From Paragemmobacter ruber (GTDB taxonomy: Bacteria; Pseudomonadota; Alphaproteobacteria; Rhodobacterales; Rhodobacteraceae): 64,000 nt of DNA. The notes under the pieces are model-generated. The model made no database searches. It was not told where the DNA came from and saw nothing but the letters and a program-made list of their open reading frames with translations. Of the stretch, positions 24,980 to 34,347 are shown in pieces. The stretch covers positions 744,001-808,000 of the forward strand of contig NZ_JAAATW010000002.1 of assembly GCF_009908315.1 (NCBI RefSeq). Reading direction: 5' to 3'. Within the stretch, counting starts at the first letter, position 1; each line of letters begins with the position of its first letter. The position numbers and the translations under genes are program-made.

Positions 24980-26265
24980 GGCTGAGCTGGTTCCAGATCA
25001 TCCGGCTTGGTCTGGTGCAGATGTGTCTTGGTGCCGTGGTGGTGCTGACGACATCGACGCTGAACCGCCTGATGGTGGTGGAACTGGCCCTGCCTGCGAT
25101 CCTGCCCGGCCTGCTGGTTGCACTGCATTACGGCATCCAGATCACGCGGCCCAACTGGGGTTTCCGCTCTGACACCAAGGGCAACCGCACCGTATTCGTG
25201 ATCGGCGGGATGGCGGCGCTGTCGCTGGGCGCGTTTCTCGCTGCGGTGGCGGTTATCCTCTTTGCGTCCAGTTTCACGGGCGGGCTTGTCCTGTCTGTGC
25301 TGGCCTACGGTCTGATCGGCGTGGGCGTGGGGGCATCGGGCACCTCGCTTCTGGCGCTGCTTGCGACGGCCACCGATCCCGCGCGGCGGGCGGCGGCGGC
25401 CACCATCACGTGGCTGATGATGATCCTCGGGATCGCGGTGACGGCAGGGACGGTGGGCGCGCTCTTGGACCCTTACACCCCCGCACTGCTGTTGGAGATC
25501 GTGGGGGTGGTGACGGGAGGCGCGACCGTGCTGACCGCTGTTGCCGTCTGGGGGATCGAGCGGCGCGTAGTGGCCGAACGGGAGACTGAGGCGCTGCCCT
25601 TCCGCGCCGGCCTCGCCGAAGTCTGGGCCGAGCCGCGCGCGCGCATCTTCACGCTTTTCATCTTCCTGTCGATGACCGCCTATTTCATGCAGGAACTGAT
25701 CCTTGAACCCTATGCCGGGCTGGTCTTCGGCTTTACCCCCGGACAGAGCACGCAGCTTTCCGGGGCGCAGAATGGCGGGGTCTTCGTGGGCATGCTGTTG
25801 GTGGGGATTGCCGCCACGGGATTGCGTCTTGGCACGCTGCGCATGTGGGTGGTGGCTGGATGCCTCGGGTCGGCGGCGGCCCTGATGGCCATCGCCCTGC
25901 TGGGGCAGACGGGGGGCGCGCTGGTGCCTGCCGTCGTGGCCTTGGGCTTTTTCAACGGGATGTTCGCCGTGGCCGCCATCGGATCCATGATGGCGCTGGC
26001 GGGGCAGGGGCGTTCTGCGCGCGAAGGCACGCGCATGGGCCTCTGGGGGGCGGCGCAGGCGCTGGCGGCCGGGTTCGGCGGCCTTGTGGGCGCGGCTGCC
26101 GCCGATGGCTTGCGCCTGTTCGTCCCGGTGCCTGCCGCCTTTGGATCGGTCTTCGTCTTTGAGGCCGCGCTGTTCTGTCTTGCCGCGCTGATCGCGGCGA
26201 GGGTCGTCGAAGGGCGCGGGGGTGCGGCGCGCGCCCCCGGCCCGCAACTCGTACCGGGGGAATGA
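24976..26265 (+). CDS. bch2: Bch2/ORF428, BCD-family (PucC-like) membrane protein
   Basis: Membrane protein of 429 residues with about twelve helices, a member of the PucC/bacteriochlorophyll-delivery branch of the MFS. A gene of this type lies between bchG and bchP in Rhodobacter photosynthesis clusters (ORF428 in R. capsulatus, often listed as bch2). Its N-terminal stretch VVVLTTSTLNRLMVVELALPAILPGLL parallels that of LhaA in this window. A role in pigment transfer to antenna proteins is inferred from the family. Start and stop are tightly packed with bchG and bchP. Confidence 0.85.
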   Translation: MRLSWFQIIRLGLVQMCLGAVVVLTTSTLNRLMVVELALPAILPGLLVALHYGIQITRPNWGFRSDTKGNRTVFVIGGMAALSLGAFLAAVAVILFASSFTGGLVLSVLAYGLIGVGVGASGTSLLALLATATDPARRAAAATITWLMMILGIAVTAGTVGALLDPYTPALLLEIVGVVTGGATVLTAVAVWGIERRVVAERETEALPFRAGLAEVWAEPRARIFTLFIFLSMTAYFMQELILEPYAGLVFGFTPGQSTQLSGAQNGGVFVGMLLVGIAATGLRLGTLRMWVVAGCLGSAAALMAIALLGQTGGALVPAVVALGFFNGMFAVAAIGSMMALAGQGRSAREGTRMGLWGAAQALAAGFGGLVGAAAADGLRLFVPVPAAFGSVFVFEAALFCLAALIAARVVEGRGGAARAPGPQLVPGE

Positions 26266-26268
26266 GCC

Positions 26269-27450
26269 ATGACCTATGATGTCTTCGTCGTGGGCGGTGG
26301 CCCTTCGGGTGCCACGGCGGCCGAGGATCTGGCCCGCGCGGGCAAGCGCGTCGCGCTGCTGGACCGGGCAGGCCGGATCAAGCCCTGCGGTGGCGCGATC
26401 CCGCCGCGCGCGATCCGCGATTTCGGGATCGAGGATAGCCAGATCGTGGCCAAGATCACCACCGCGCGCATGATTTCGCCCACGGGGCGCATGGTCGATA
26501 TCCCTATCGAGAACGGTTATGTCGGCATGGTGGATCGCGAACATTTCGACGAATACCTGCGTGTCCGGGCGGCCAGTGCCGGGGCGGACCGACTGACCGG
26601 CACCTTCCTGCGGATCGAACGCGATGGCGCGGGCAGCCACGTCGTGTGGCGCGAGAAAGAGACAGGGGCCGAACGTCGCAGCCAGACCCGGCTGGTGATC
26701 GGGGCGGATGGCGCACGATCCAACGTGGCGCGGGCCGAGGTGCCGGGCGGCGACCGCATCCCTTATGTCATCGCCTATCACGAGATCATCAAGGCCCCGG
26801 CCCCGTCGCCCGATTACGATCCGGACCGTTGCGATGTGATCTATGACGGCAAGATCAGCCCGGATTTCTATGGCTGGGTCTTTCCGCATGGCGGTCAGGC
26901 CAGTGTCGGCATGGGCACCGGGCTGGACGGGGTGGACCTGAAGAAGGCCACCGCCGATCTGCGCGCGGCTTCCGGCCTGACGGAGTGCGAGACGATCCGC
27001 AAGGAAGGCGCGCCGATCCCGCTGCGCCCCATGGACCGTTGGGACAATGGCCGGGATGTCGTGCTGGCGGGCGATGCGGCGGGTGTGGTGGCGCCGTCAT
27101 CGGGCGAGGGCATCTATTACGCCATGGCCGGGGGGCGGGCCGCCGCGACAGCGGCGCAGGCGGCGCTGGCTTCGGGCCGGGTGGCGGATCTGCGTCTGGC
27201 GCGCAAGATGTTCATGCGCGAGCATGGCACCGTCTTCCGCGTCTTGCGTTCGATGCAGGATGCCTATTATCGCAGCGACGAAAGACGCGAACGCTTTGTC
27301 AGCCTGTGCCACGATGTGGATGTCCAGAAGCTGACCTTCGAGGCCTACATGAACAAGAAGCTTGTGACCAAGCGGCCCTTGGCCCATGTGAAGATCGGGA
27401 TCAAGAACATGGCCCATCTGTTGCGCCTTGTCTCGCCGGTCTGGACCTGA
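26269..27450 (+). CDS. bchP: Geranylgeranyl reductase BchP
   Basis: FAD-dependent reductase (393 residues) turning the geranylgeranyl tail of bacteriochlorophyll into phytyl in three steps. The Rossmann motif VVGGGPSGATAAEDLARAG lies at residues 7-25, and VVLAGDAAGVVAPSSGEGI, the second FAD motif, near 263-281. The ATG follows bch2 by three bases and has a GGGGGAATGAGCC leader. Confidence 0.95.
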   Translation: MTYDVFVVGGGPSGATAAEDLARAGKRVALLDRAGRIKPCGGAIPPRAIRDFGIEDSQIVAKITTARMISPTGRMVDIPIENGYVGMVDREHFDEYLRVRAASAGADRLTGTFLRIERDGAGSHVVWREKETGAERRSQTRLVIGADGARSNVARAEVPGGDRIPYVIAYHEIIKAPAPSPDYDPDRCDVIYDGKISPDFYGWVFPHGGQASVGMGTGLDGVDLKKATADLRAASGLTECETIRKEGAPIPLRPMDRWDNGRDVVLAGDAAGVVAPSSGEGIYYAMAGGRAAATAAQAALASGRVADLRLARKMFMREHGTVFRVLRSMQDAYYRSDERRERFVSLCHDVDVQKLTFEAYMNKKLVTKRPLAHVKIGIKNMAHLLRLVSPVWT

Positions 27451-27457
27451 CGCCGCC

Positions 27458-28033
27458 ATGACCATGCTGCGCGCGCCCGATGCTGTGACCGATACGGGGA
27501 CCGAGGAAATGATCCCCGCCTGGGTGGATGGCCGCCTGATGCCGGTGGGCAAGCTTGAGGTGCACCAGCGCGGCCTGCGCCACAAGGCGGTGTCGGTTTT
27601 TGTGGTGGCCGGGCGCAGGGTGTTGATCCAGCAGCGCGCGCTGAGCAAGTATCACACCCCCGGCCTGTGGGCGAATACCTGCTGCACCCATCCCCGCTGG
27701 GATGAGGAACCCGCTGCCTGCGCCGTGCGGCGCCTGCGCGAGGAGTTGGGCATTTCCGGCCTGTTTCCTGCTTTCGTGGAGCGGGTCGAATACCGCGCCG
27801 AAGTGGGGGGCGGGCTGATCGAGCATGAACTGGTCGATATCTTCGTGGCCGAGGCGGGCGAGGATCTTGCGGTCCAGCCGAACCCCGACGAGGTGGCGGC
27901 GGTGCGCTGGGTGGATCTTTATGATCTGGCCGCAGAGGCGCTGCGCTGCCCGGAGACCTATACGCCATGGCTGCGCATCTATCTGGCCGAGCATATGGAG
28001 CGGATCTTCGGCAGTCTTGTGGCCGGACGCTGA
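27458..28033 (+). CDS. idi: Isopentenyl-diphosphate delta-isomerase, type I
   Basis: Nudix-fold enzyme (191 residues) interconverting IPP and DMAPP, supplying the prenyl chain for pigment tails and carotenoids. The catalytic cysteine motif NTCCTHP lies near residue 69, and the Nudix-like LREELGI follows. The ATG at 27458 starts seven bases after bchP; a second in-frame ATG at 27464 is possible. The idi gene at the end of a bchEJGP run is typical of Rhodobacter. Confidence 0.93.
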   Translation: MTMLRAPDAVTDTGTEEMIPAWVDGRLMPVGKLEVHQRGLRHKAVSVFVVAGRRVLIQQRALSKYHTPGLWANTCCTHPRWDEEPAACAVRRLREELGISGLFPAFVERVEYRAEVGGGLIEHELVDIFVAEAGEDLAVQPNPDEVAAVRWVDLYDLAAEALRCPETYTPWLRIYLAEHMERIFGSLVAGR

Positions 28034-28153
28034 GGGCTGGGGCGTCGCGCCGTTTCCGGCCGACGCGTCCGTCTTGACGGATACGCTTCCGTTATATTGA
28101 CGAAGACGCTGTGATCTGCGATCCTCCTGCTGCGGCAATTGGGGGGCTTCGCG

Positions 28154-29344
28154 ATGGCGACCAAGGCAGAGTTTCTTGAACACTTGGATGGCGTGCTGGC
28201 CGGGATCGAGCGGGATGGGCTTTTCAAGCGCGAACGTCTGATCGCGAGCGCGCAGGGCACGCATGTCGCGATGGCCGGGCGCGAGATGCTCAACCTCTGC
28301 GCGAACAACTACCTGGGCCTTGCCGATGATCCGCGTCTGGTTGCCGCGGCCGAGGCCGCGATGCGGGGGCATGGCTATGGCATGGCGAGCGTTCGCTTCA
28401 TCTGCGGCACGCAGGACATTCACCGGACGCTTGAGGCGCGATTGGCGGCCTTTCTGGGCAAGGAGGACGCGATCCTTTTCGCGGCCTGTTTCGATGCAAA
28501 TGGCGGCCTGTTCGAACCGCTGCTTGGCCCCGAAGATGCGATCATCTCTGACGCGCTGAACCACGCCAGCATCATCGACGGGATCAGGCTGAGCAAGGCA
28601 CGGCGCTACAGATACGCGAATTCGGACATGGGCGATCTTGAAGCCCAATTGTTAAAGGCGCGTGAGGATGGGGCGCGCTTTATCATGATCGCCACCGATG
28701 GCGTCTTTTCGATGGATGGCTATCTGGCCAAGCTGCCCGAGATCACGGCGCTGGCCGAACGTCACGGCGCGATGGTGATGGTCGATGATTGCCATGCCAC
28801 AGGCTTCATGGGGCCGCAGGGGCGCGGCACGCCCGCCCATTTCGGGGTGGAGGTGGATATCCTGACCGGCACGCTGGGCAAGGCGCTGGGCGGGGCCTTG
28901 GGCGGCTATATCGCCGGCCCGCAGGCGGTGATCGACCTGTTGCGCCAGCGGGCGCGGCCCTATCTGTTCTCCAACGCGCTGCCGCCGGCCGTGGTGGGTG
29001 CGGGCCTTGCCGCGCTGGACATCGTCGAAGCGGCGGATGACCTACGCGCGCGGCTGTTCGACAATGCCCGCTATTGGCGCGCGGGGCTGGAGGCGGCGGG
29101 GTTCCGGCTGCTGCCGGGTGAACATCCGATCGTGCCCGTGATGCTGGGCGAGGCGCGGCTTGCACAGGCCATGGCGCGCGATCTGGGCGAGCGGGGCGTG
29201 CATGTGGCGGGGTTCTTCTTCCCGGTCGTCCCGCAGGGGCAGGCGCGCATCCGCACGCAGATGAACGCGCGGCTGACGAAGGGTGATCTGGATTTCGGGC
29301 TGGAGGCCTTTGCGGCGGCCGGTCGCGCGGTGGGGGTGATCTGA
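28154..29344 (+). CDS. kbl: Glycine C-acetyltransferase (2-amino-3-ketobutyrate CoA ligase)
   Basis: PLP enzyme (396 residues) cleaving 2-amino-3-ketobutyrate with CoA to glycine and acetyl-CoA, the second step of threonine breakdown. It is homologous to HemA of this window; the PLP lysine is K243 in GTLGKALGG. The ATG at 28154 is preferred over a GTG/ATG extension at 28139. It is followed at one base by tdh. Confidence 0.94.
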   Translation: MATKAEFLEHLDGVLAGIERDGLFKRERLIASAQGTHVAMAGREMLNLCANNYLGLADDPRLVAAAEAAMRGHGYGMASVRFICGTQDIHRTLEARLAAFLGKEDAILFAACFDANGGLFEPLLGPEDAIISDALNHASIIDGIRLSKARRYRYANSDMGDLEAQLLKAREDGARFIMIATDGVFSMDGYLAKLPEITALAERHGAMVMVDDCHATGFMGPQGRGTPAHFGVEVDILTGTLGKALGGALGGYIAGPQAVIDLLRQRARPYLFSNALPPAVVGAGLAALDIVEAADDLRARLFDNARYWRAGLEAAGFRLLPGEHPIVPVMLGEARLAQAMARDLGERGVHVAGFFFPVVPQGQARIRTQMNARLTKGDLDFGLEAFAAAGRAVGVI

Positions 29345-29345
29345 C

Positions 29346-30383
29346 ATGACGAACGAGATGAAGGCGCTGGTGAAGGCCAAGGCGGAGCCGGGCCTGTGGA
29401 TGGAAACCCGCCCCGTCCCGGAGATCGGGCCGGATGACGTGCTGATCCGCATCCGCAAGACGGGGATCTGCGGGACGGATATCCACATCTGGAACTGGGA
29501 TGACTGGGCGGCGCGGACGGTGCCTGTGCCGCTTGTGACCGGGCATGAATTCGCGGGCGAGATCGTGGAGATCGGGCGGAATGTGGAAGGTCTGACCATC
29601 GGACAGCGCTGTTCGGGCGAGGGGCATCTGATCGGGCGGCAATCGCGGCAGTCGCGCGCGGGCAAGTTTCACCTTGACCCTGCCACGCGTGGCATCGGCG
29701 TGAATGAGCAGGGTGCCTTCGCCGAGTATCTGCGCCTTCCGGCCTTTAACGTGGTGCCGCTGCCGGATGCTATTGATGACGAGATCGGGGCGATCCTCGA
29801 CCCGCTGGGGAATGCGGTGCATACGGCGCTGAGTTTCGATCTGGTGGGCGAGGATGTGCTGATCACCGGGGCGGGCCCCATCGGCATCATGGCCGCTGCC
29901 GTCGCCCGCCATGTGGGCGCGCGGCATGTCGTGATCACCGACGTGAACCCCGCGCGGCTGGAACTGGCGGCGCAGGTGGCCGATGTGACGCCGGTCGATG
30001 TGACGAAGGAACATCTGTCCGACGTGAAGGCGCGGCTGCGCATGACCGAAGGCTTTGACGTCGGGATGGAGATGAGCGGCAATCAGGCCGCGCTCGACCA
30101 GATGGTGGAGGCGATGGTCATGGGCGGCCGCATCGCGATGCTGGGCATCCCGCCGGGCAAATCCCCCGTGGACTGGAGCAGGATCGTCTTCAAGGCCATC
30201 ACGATCAAGGGCGTCTATGGGCGCGAGATATTCGAGACGTGGTACAAGATGATCGCCATGCTGGAGAACGGGCTGGATGTGCGCAAGGTCATCACCCACC
30301 GCTTCAAGGTGGACGATTTCCGCGACGGCTTTGTGGCAATGAAATCGGGCCTGTCGGGCAAGGTCGTGCTGGACTGGACCTGA
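29346..30383 (+). CDS. tdh: L-threonine 3-dehydrogenase lacking the structural zinc cysteines
   Basis: Zinc- and NAD-dependent medium-chain dehydrogenase (345 residues) oxidising L-threonine to 2-amino-3-ketobutyrate for Kbl. The catalytic zinc ligands are C42 and H67-E68 (VTGHEF), and the NAD fold has [10 protein letters not shown]. The four cysteines that bind the structural zinc in E. coli Tdh (C93, C96, C99, C107) are replaced by G97, S100, S103 and D111 (loop [17 protein letters not shown]). The protein is otherwise full length. Confidence 0.93.
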   Translation: MTNEMKALVKAKAEPGLWMETRPVPEIGPDDVLIRIRKTGICGTDIHIWNWDDWAARTVPVPLVTGHEFAGEIVEIGRNVEGLTIGQRCSGEGHLIGRQSRQSRAGKFHLDPATRGIGVNEQGAFAEYLRLPAFNVVPLPDAIDDEIGAILDPLGNAVHTALSFDLVGEDVLITGAGPIGIMAAAVARHVGARHVVITDVNPARLELAAQVADVTPVDVTKEHLSDVKARLRMTEGFDVGMEMSGNQAALDQMVEAMVMGGRIAMLGIPPGKSPVDWSRIVFKAITIKGVYGREIFETWYKMIAMLENGLDVRKVITHRFKVDDFRDGFVAMKSGLSGKVVLDWT

Positions 30384-30440
30384 CATCGCCCACGGCAGAT
30401 GGGGCAGGGGGCGTTCCGCCCCCTCGGCCTTCGGCCTCAA

Positions 30441-30470
30441 CCCTTGAGGGTATTTTTGCCAAGATGAAGA
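30441..30470 (+). repeat. Dispersed element after tdh
   Basis: A GC-rich hairpin region (GGGGGCGTTCCGCCCCC around 30406) is followed by GAGGGTATTTTTGCCAAGATGAAG. It matches copies near 11850, 23980 and 41357. It lies between convergent tdh (+) and the phosphatase gene (-), which suggests a terminator-linked role. Confidence 0.6.
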
Positions 30471-30500
30471 CCGCCCGCAGGCGATTGGGAGGCGGGACGA

Positions 30501-31046
30501 TCAGGGCAGGGGCAAGTCCACCGCTGCGCCGGTATCTGTGTCGTAGAGCACGGCTGCGCCCGAGGCGACGGTGCGACCCGTGACGGCGGTGATGACAACC
30601 TGATGCGTCACCATGACGGTCAGGCCGGCCTCGCTGCCTTCGGGCAGGGCGGCGAGGGTGGCTTGCAACCGATCCAGCGTCGGTTGCCGTGCATCGGGAT
30701 TGCCGAAGAACGAGTTCAGCCCGGTTTCATCGGCCACGGGGCCGAGGTCCAGAAGCACCGCCGTCTCGCGCGCCCGGCACCATTGGGAGCTGAGGACCTG
30801 CGCCACGCGCAGGCCGGACGCACGGATCGCGGCGCCGATGGCACCGGCCTGCGCCCGGCCTTCGTCGGACAGGTTGCGCTGGGTGGCACAGTCCCCAAGC
30901 CGGAAGTTCGCGGGATCGCCGGTGCCGGGCGCGAGGGCGTGACGCAGGAACAGGACATCCGCCCCCATCGCCCGCGCCTGCGCCACCGGATCGGCCTGGG
31001 CGGGCAGGGCAAGCAGGATTGCAAGGGCGGCGAGCGGTTTCAACAT
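30501..31046 (-). CDS. Exported histidine phosphatase family protein
   Basis: Protein of 181 residues with a Sec signal peptide (about residues 1-18, ending PAQA). The branch-2-like phosphoglycerate-mutase fold shows the nucleophile segment VLFLRHALAPG (RHA in place of RHG), a conserved SSQWCRARETA and the second histidine in VTHQVVI. Substrate unknown; relatives are annotated as periplasmic phosphatases. It is convergent with tdh. Confidence 0.75.
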   Translation of the reverse strand: MLKPLAALAILLALPAQADPVAQARAMGADVLFLRHALAPGTGDPANFRLGDCATQRNLSDEGRAQAGAIGAAIRASGLRVAQVLSSQWCRARETAVLLDLGPVADETGLNSFFGNPDARQPTLDRLQATLAALPEGSEAGLTVMVTHQVVITAVTGRTVASGAAVLYDTDTGAAVDLPLP

Positions 31047-31158
31047 CGGGCGTCATCCATCATGGTCGGCCAAAGATAGGCCGCGTTCGGACAAGAAAAC
31101 CCTTGCGCCTTCACAACTCTGCCACTGCCTGCGCGCGCATTTTCCTGTGCCGCCGCTC

Positions 31159-31185
31159 TTGCGCGGCGGGGCCGGGTCGTATAGT
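31159..31185 (+). promoter_or_regulatory. Candidate promoter of tRNA-Cys
   Basis: TTGCGC (31159-31164) and TATAGT (31180-31185) are separated by 15 bp, with the tRNA 5' end 15 bp after the -10. The spacer is short; using CTTGCG as -35 gives 16 bp. Confidence 0.35.
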
Positions 31186-31199
31186 TCACCCATGCTCTT

Positions 31200-31273
31200 G
31201 GCGGGTTGGCGGAGAGGTTACGCAGCGGATTGCAAATCCGTGTAGACCGGTTCGATTCCGGTACCCGCCTCCA
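31200..31273 (+). tRNA. tRNA-Cys (GCA)
   Basis: Folds into a cloverleaf: acceptor GGCGGGT/ACCCGCC, D arm GCG...CGC, anticodon stem GCGGA/TCCGT around loop TTGCAAA (anticodon GCA), T arm CCGG TTCGATT CCGG. The discriminator is T, as usual for tRNA-Cys, and CCA is encoded (31271-31273). No integrase or repeated 3' end was seen nearby. Confidence 0.95.
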
Positions 31274-31439
31274 AGCACCCCCCCCCATTCCGTTGCCGAT
31301 GCACCCTTGCGCCATGGATCGGGCGCGTTCCGCCCCCGGTGCGGGCTGGCCTGTCGGGTGGCGGCCATCTCTTGTGAATCGGGCGGAGTGCGCTAATCTG
31401 TGTCGTCAGTATCGGTTTGTTTGCGTAAAGGGTGACAGG

Positions 31440-31979
31440 GTGACGGACATTCACAACACGCGTCTTGAGCGGGACGCGCAGGTGAACCACGCGATTGCGC
31501 TTTTGGGCGCGGAGGCGCGTCAGGGTGAGATCGCCGATCTTGGGTCCCCGGCCCCGAACACGTTCTTCAGCATCGATCCCGAGGCGGCGCTGACGGGCAC
31601 CTTCGCGACGGCAGAGGACGGATTGATCCGGCTTTCTTATGCCGCGTCACGCAAGCCGCGCTGGTGCGCCCTGCATCTGACGGCGGGGGGCATCGACCTT
31701 GCCGAGGCGACCGTTCTGGGCGTGATCTGCAAGTCGCAGGCCGAGGCGGCGGTGACCTTCCGCATCTGTCTGCGTTCTGGAACGCCCGAAGGGTTTGTCG
31801 ATACCTTCCTGCCGAAATCCGTCGTTGCTTTCGCCCAGCCGAGCGTGCATGTCGATCTGCTGCGCCTCGATACGGTGTCCGGCCTGCCGAAACAGGCAGA
31901 GTGGCGGGAGATCGTGCTTTTCTTCCAGCCGAGCAAGGCAGACCTCGTTCTGCAGGACTTCCGTGTTTTCATCGTTTGA
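31440..31979 (+). CDS. Hypothetical protein next to glycosyltransferases
   Basis: Protein of 179 residues that I do not recognise. No signal peptide or membrane helix is evident. The centre and C-terminus alternate hydrophobic and polar residues (VTFRICLRSG, EIVLFFQPSKADLVLQDFRVFIV), suggesting a beta-sandwich. The GTG at 31440 was chosen because it follows AAAGGGTGACAGG and because the upstream part of the open frame runs through the tRNA. It ends five bases before the first glycosyltransferase ATG, so a joint role in glycan modification or cell-surface synthesis is likely but not shown. Confidence 0.6.
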   Translation: MTDIHNTRLERDAQVNHAIALLGAEARQGEIADLGSPAPNTFFSIDPEAALTGTFATAEDGLIRLSYAASRKPRWCALHLTAGGIDLAEATVLGVICKSQAEAAVTFRICLRSGTPEGFVDTFLPKSVVAFAQPSVHVDLLRLDTVSGLPKQAEWREIVLFFQPSKADLVLQDFRVFIV

Positions 31980-31983
31980 TCCG

Positions 31984-32988
31984 ATGGATGCGGACCGCGC
32001 CCCGTTCCGGCTGTCGCTGGCGATCCCGGTCTGGAACGATGCGGAGGGGGTGGCCCGTCTGTTGCGGCAGGCTGCCGAACTGGGCGTGTTTGATGACGCC
32101 GTCATCGTGGATGATGCGTCGGATGTGCCGCTTGATCCGGCTGCGCTGGTGCCGGAGGGCGCCTTTCCGGGTGGCGTGACGATCCTGCGCTGCGAGGTGC
32201 AGCGCGGGGCGGGCCATGCCCGCAACATCGCGCTGGCGCGGGTGGGCGGGACGCATGTGATCTTTTTCGATTCCGATGATCTTTTCGGACGTGACTTTCC
32301 GCAGATCGTGGCGCTTGCGGCGGCGCAGACAGACCCGTTCGATTTCATGATCTTCCGCCATGACGACAGCCGCCGCATGGGCGAGGGCCTGCCGGGCGGA
32401 ACCTTTGCGTCGGAGGAGGAGCACTGGCGCGCCATCGGGGCGCGGGCCCAGCCTCAGGCGATCGGCCGTGGCAAGGCGGCGCGGCTTGTCCGGCTTTCGG
32501 CCTATCCATGGAACAAGATCTATCGCACGGCGTTCCTGCGTGAGCGGGGCCTGCGCTGTACGGAGCTTATGGTGCATAACGATGTGGAACTGCACTGGAC
32601 CAGCTTCATCGCCGCCGAGCGGATCTTGGTGACGACCCTGATCGGCGCTGTCCATTACGTCTTTGACAACGGCGGGCGGCTGACCAATCGCCGTTCGCGC
32701 GAGCGGCTGGAGGTCTTTGCCGCCCTTGCCAATGTCCTGTCGCGGATCACGGCGACGGTGCCCAATGGCGGGCTTTACTTCCTTGTCCCTTTCGTGCGCT
32801 TTTCGTGGAACCTGATCGGCTGGATCGAGGCCAATCTTGATCCCGACCATACCGCCGAATTGCGCCACAGGGCGCGCCGCTTCTTTCTGCAGCATCTGAA
32901 CGGCCCGCACATGACGCTGCTGGCGCATGGCGATCCGGCGCTTGCGCGGAGCGTTCTGCGGTTTGCCACCACGGGGACGCGCCGATGA
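31984..32988 (+). CDS. Family 2 glycosyltransferase
   Basis: Protein of 334 residues with a GT-A fold. The nucleotide-binding aspartates are in VIVDDASD (near residue 38) and the DxD-like FFDSDDLF (near residue 96). The acceptor-side region contains YPWNKIYRTAFL followed by VHNDVELHW, a pattern of sugar transferases for surface glycans. No membrane helix. The stop overlaps the next glycosyltransferase start (ATGA), so both are translated together. Donor and acceptor cannot be read from sequence. Confidence 0.8.
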   Translation: MDADRAPFRLSLAIPVWNDAEGVARLLRQAAELGVFDDAVIVDDASDVPLDPAALVPEGAFPGGVTILRCEVQRGAGHARNIALARVGGTHVIFFDSDDLFGRDFPQIVALAAAQTDPFDFMIFRHDDSRRMGEGLPGGTFASEEEHWRAIGARAQPQAIGRGKAARLVRLSAYPWNKIYRTAFLRERGLRCTELMVHNDVELHWTSFIAAERILVTTLIGAVHYVFDNGGRLTNRRSRERLEVFAALANVLSRITATVPNGGLYFLVPFVRFSWNLIGWIEANLDPDHTAELRHRARRFFLQHLNGPHMTLLAHGDPALARSVLRFATTGTRR

Positions 32989-34229
32989 TCATTTCGTTCA
33001 TCATCACGACCTTCAACATCGAACCCTATATCCTTCAGTGCCTTGAAAGCCTGCGCCCCTGTCTGCAGGCCGGGGATCAGGTCGTGCTGGTGGATGACGG
33101 ATCGACCGATGGCACGGTCGGGATCATCGACGCCTTCGTCGCGCAGGGGGGCTTTGGCCCGGATATCCGCTGGACGCCCGTGCTTCTGGGCACCAACACC
33201 ATCGGCGGTGTGGGCATCCCAGGCAATATCGGGCTGGATCACGCCGAGGGGGAGGCGATCTTTTTCGTCGATGGGGATGACTACCTGATCCCCGAAGGGT
33301 TTATGGCCGCCCGCCGCGCCTTTGAGGCGGCACCGACGGATATCAGCATCGCCGACTATCTGGAGTTCGACCAGAAGGCGGGAAAGACCAAAGCGCCCGC
33401 CGATGCGGGACGCTGGGCGAGTCTGGATCGCCCGCTGTCCGACGATGCGACCCGGTTGGCGGCGCTTTCGCTGATCGCCGTGCCGTGGCGCAAGTTCTAT
33501 CGGGCCGATTTCCTGCGGCGGCATCGCATCCGCTATCCCGAAGGCGAATTCTTCTTCGAGGATAATCCCTTTCACTGGCAGGTATGCACCCGGGCCGAGA
33601 GCATCGCCTTCTCGCGCCAGATCGTCTGTCATCATCGCATCAACCGGCCGGGGCAGACCATGGCCTCGACCGGGACGGAACTGGCGGCCTTTTTCACCCA
33701 TTTCCGCAGCATCCTTGGCGCCCTGCCCGAAGAGGCGGCCGATCTGCGCCGTCAGGCGACGCGCTGGATCCTTGGCAACATGAGCTGGCATCTGGGGCGT
33801 TTGCAGACCGGCGCGATGCTGCCCTATGCGGTTGCCGCGCATGAGGCGCTACAACTGGTGCCAGAGCCGGAGTGGGCGGGGCTGGCCCCGGAAATGAAGC
33901 TGTCTTCGACATGGTATCATGCGGCGCGGCTGCGTGCGGGTGATGTCTGGGGCGCGGTGCAGGCCTGGCGGAACGATGCCGCCCGCGAGGCTCAGACGCG
34001 CAGCCTGCGCGCCATCGAAACACAGTTGCAAGACCTCGCCCGCCAGACCAAGGGGCTGCGTGCGATCGAGGGCGCGGTGCAGGACCTTGTGCGGCAGACC
34101 AAGATCTCACGCGAGATTTTGCAGGCGCAGCAGGCGGTTGACGAGTTCGAAGCCGTGCGCCGCCTGTTTGATGCGGCAGAGGGGTTTGCCGCGCCCGACG
34201 ATCCGCCCCGATCCGCACCGCCCGGCTGA
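32985..34229 (+). CDS. Family 2 glycosyltransferase with C-terminal coiled coil
   Basis: Protein of 414 residues. GT-A signatures are VLVDDGSTDGT (near 34) and FFVDGDDYL (near 93), then VPWRKFYRADFL and GEFFFEDNPFHW. After about residue 335 it continues into an Arg/Gln/Glu-rich heptad region (RAIETQLQDLARQTKGLRAIEGAVQDLVRQTK) likely to form a coiled coil for oligomerisation or membrane tethering. It is paralogous to the preceding gene and overlaps it by four bases. Confidence 0.8.
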   Translation: MIISFIITTFNIEPYILQCLESLRPCLQAGDQVVLVDDGSTDGTVGIIDAFVAQGGFGPDIRWTPVLLGTNTIGGVGIPGNIGLDHAEGEAIFFVDGDDYLIPEGFMAARRAFEAAPTDISIADYLEFDQKAGKTKAPADAGRWASLDRPLSDDATRLAALSLIAVPWRKFYRADFLRRHRIRYPEGEFFFEDNPFHWQVCTRAESIAFSRQIVCHHRINRPGQTMASTGTELAAFFTHFRSILGALPEEAADLRRQATRWILGNMSWHLGRLQTGAMLPYAVAAHEALQLVPEPEWAGLAPEMKLSSTWYHAARLRAGDVWGAVQAWRNDAAREAQTRSLRAIETQLQDLARQTKGLRAIEGAVQDLVRQTKISREILQAQQAVDEFEAVRRLFDAAEGFAAPDDPPRSAPPG

Positions 34230-34347
34230 GCAAGGATCTGCCGGGGATCGCCGCAAGGGCGCCGATCTGCCGTCGGCAGGCGATACCGGCTGCCCGAAAT
34301 CTGCTAGGCTCTCCCTATTGTTTCGACAGCGGATTGGGGAGGATGGC

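Noticed and set aside
24928-26889. 653-codon minus-strand frame opposite bch2 and bchP
   Set aside because: Arg/His/Gln-rich shadow without motifs, crossing two well-supported genes.
28074-28098. TTGACG and TATATT as a kbl promoter
   Set aside because: Only 13 bp separate the hexamers, too short for a sigma-70 promoter.
31200-31440. tRNA-Cys as an island attachment site
   Set aside because: No integrase and no direct repeat of the tRNA 3' end could be found in the window.
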